From Agrocybe praecox (taxonomy: Eukaryota > Basidiomycota > Agaricomycetes > Agaricales > Agrocybaceae), in contig OZ024847.1 of the NCBI GenBank assembly GCA_964017145.1, positions 3,286,001 through 3,350,000 of the forward strand: 64,000 bases of DNA, in the 5' to 3' direction. Under the pieces are notes generated by a model. That model was not told the origin of the DNA and did not search any database. It was given only the letters and a program-made list of their open reading frames with translations. Positions 62,234 to 64,000 of the stretch are shown here, in pieces; position 1 is the first letter of the stretch, and the number at the start of each line of letters is the position of its first letter. A program made the translations under genes and the position numbers.

Positions 62234-62625
62234 GCGTCTATATCTTGGAACCCTAGTACTCGGTCCAGAGGAGAAGGCCAGAGAATGGTATATATTATGG
62301 CAGATATCATACAACGTGGTGCACAAAGTATTTGCCCTGTTTTAACAAGTTTTTTTGAACAAGTTGCAGAAAGCAAAACCTACATGTTCCCTTCCAGTGG
62401 GAGTATCCCTGTTGAGAGTAAAGATATCTACAAATTCTCCGACGACCCAAGCAGTCACAAATTTGAAGGGAAAAAAATACGAAATCCAAATTTCCAGGAA
62501 TTTATACGTAGGCGGTAATCTACCACTACTATGGTGGGTAATATAGTATACACGTTTTGGTATCGGGTACGAAATACAAGATTATTATCGTAAAAAGAAA
62601 CCGGCAGGTATATGCATACTCTATT

Positions 62626-63611
62626 CTACTTCAGTGCAGCCTCTACGGTCTCGACGGTATGGTCCCACAGCGCCTTTCGCTGCGCTGCATCTCCAAAGTA
62701 CCTCTTTTTCGCTAAATCCTCTCCGAGCGAACCGATACGCCACGCGCCTGGTTTGTTGGCTGTGGACAACGCGCCGTGCCACATGTATTCGCCACATTCC
62801 TCGGGAGATACGGAAAATGGGCGCGTTAGGCCAAAGAGGAGCGCAGATGTTGAACGGAGTAGTAAGGAATTGGAAGATGCCATGAGGTTCGTGCGGACGA
62901 GCCCAGGATAGGCGTGGATGAATGTGAGTTTGGGAGAACGTTCAGCAAAGCTCTATGTGAGAGATTAATTAATTACAGAAGAAAGGAAGGAAACACGATA
63001 CCCACCTCGACCATGAAATCGTTGTACGTCGGCGTCGTAACCGCCATTCTCGAATTTGAATAATTCTTCTTGAAATCCAAGTCGTCCAAATCAATAGCCG
63101 CGCCCTTGCCAGCAGAATGGACATTAACGACCGTAGCCGTTTCTCCTGCCTCATTCGCACTCTCCACTGCGGGCAAGAGGTCATAGAGGAACTTCCATCT
63201 CGTATAATAATGCACTGCCAGCTTTTTGTCGATCCCTTCTGTGGTTTCGTCCCGTCCGTTCAAGGTCATGATACCAGGCGACATGACGAGGTAGTTGATC
63301 CTCGGGTACCTAGTCAGGATCTCCTGTGTGGTGGTGGAGATGTTCTTCATGAGCGACGCGTCGCATTGGATGAACTCCCGCTTGATTCCGGGAGGTGGGG
63401 GTGGCAAAGACGCGAGAATCTTCTCTGCAGAGTCTTTGTTCCTCCCAACGATGATGATGTTGCTGTTGCCTTTGGTGTGCTGTGCAAGCGTGCGCACCAT
63501 GCCCTCCCCGATACCAGAGGTACCACCGAGAAAGACGGCCACTGGAGGATGAGAGAACGAGCTTGCAATCTCTGCGTTGAGCGTACGAATTGCGGGAAGA
63601 GATAAAGGCAT
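62626..63611 (-). CDS. Short-chain dehydrogenase/reductase-like protein, paralogue 2
   Basis: Minus-strand paralogue of 55946-56929 with the same two-exon structure; the intron between YNDFMVE and SFAER lies at about 62953-63006. Starts MPLSLPAIRTL, cofactor loop FLGGTSGIGEGMVRTLAQ, IIIVGRNKDSA, NYLVMSPG, VVNVHSAG, then YNDFM, again lacking the lysine of YxxxK. The C-terminus is HAYPGLVRTNLM, EECGEYMWHGAL, RKALWDHTVETVEAALK and stop at 62626-62628. Roughly two thirds identical to paralogue 1 by eye, so an older duplication than the MFS pair. Function unknown. Confidence 0.85.
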
Positions 63612-64000
63612 TGCGGAAGATATGAACTCCTTTGTGGATATTTCGTCGACGTTTATATATCTTCAATAGAAATTATCCTGACACAAGTACGAGTCCGGGC
63701 GGCAGCCCACGGATATGAGAGTGGGCTTGGATGTTGACAGCCGCATTGCAGGCTTACCGCGCGTTCTCTCGGCATGAAAGCGTGGTTGGACAATACGCAC
63801 ATTGAACGCAGCAAGCTAGCGCCGAATAAATTTTATGCGCCGATTCCAATATTTCCGACTCAGCCAGTACGCAAAAGATAAGTTGACTTAAAGAAGAAAT
63901 ACAACGGGTTGTAAACCTGAGTTTGGGACCGTCAAGTCACGGCTTCAAGCTCTGTCCTTACAAGTTCTGACCTGTTTTGATACTCACTCTCATCATATTA
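63612..64000. other. Upstream region of SDR paralogue 2; no gene seen
   Basis: 389 bp to the window edge. Probably holds the SDR promoter. No convincing frame or RNA gene. Confidence 0.5.

Overview
The window looks like nuclear DNA of a filamentous basidiomycete, most likely an agaricomycete and probably a dikaryon or diploid. Genes are split by many GT-AG introns of about 45-60 nt. The gene content fits: a cytochrome P450, a GH55 exo-beta-1,3-glucanase, DHA1-type MFS drug transporters, a small Cys-rich secreted protein, a proline-rich F-box protein and NACHT-WD40 NLR-like genes. All splice structures were read by eye from reading frame and splice signals, so exon borders inside the gene spans are approximate.

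Layout. 1-202: C-terminal end of a GDSG serine-protease-like gene. 203-3736: no clear gene, one unrecognised coding-like stretch. 3737-7197: a P450 pseudogene with two frameshifts, a Lys in place of the ExxR arginine and a 1.2-kb insertion. 7278-10932 (minus): an apparently intact GH55 glucanase. 12.4-20.6 kb: a tandem triplication of an MFS transporter, with copies A and B apparently intact (promoters included) and copy C a pseudogene. 21083-21658 (minus) and 22234-23123 (plus): a small soluble protein and a small secreted Cys-rich protein, divergently transcribed.

23.7-55.7 kb is dominated by two copies of one 12.7-kb segment (23696-36405 and 42976-55703). Each carries, in order, a proline-rich F-box gene (open in both), a short transposase-like relic (minus), a decayed conserved basidiomycete gene (minus) and a NACHT-WD40 gene. 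The NACHT-WD40 gene is broken in both copies, but by different lesions: copy 1 keeps the NACHT half open and copy 2 keeps the WD40 half open. Between the copies lie repeats (194-bp direct repeats, AT-rich palindromes, a TATCH pentamer satellite, inverted/tandem 115-155-bp units) and a 200-N assembly gap at 40689-40888. A gap between two near-identical segments with unrelated, repeat-rich inner flanks is what two unmerged haplotypes joined by scaffolding would look like, so the duplication must be tested before it is believed.

55.9-63.6 kb is ordinary gene-dense sequence: two paralogous atypical SDR proteins in opposite orientation (55946 plus, 63611 minus) flank a Bet1/Sft1-type SNARE, mitochondrial dihydrolipoamide dehydrogenase and a multi-pass membrane protein. 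A fragment of an SDR 3' end lies between them. I do not see a convincing new multi-gene system. The most informative observations are the paired broken NLR alleles or copies, the likely assembly duplication, the MFS triplication and the multi-lesion P450.
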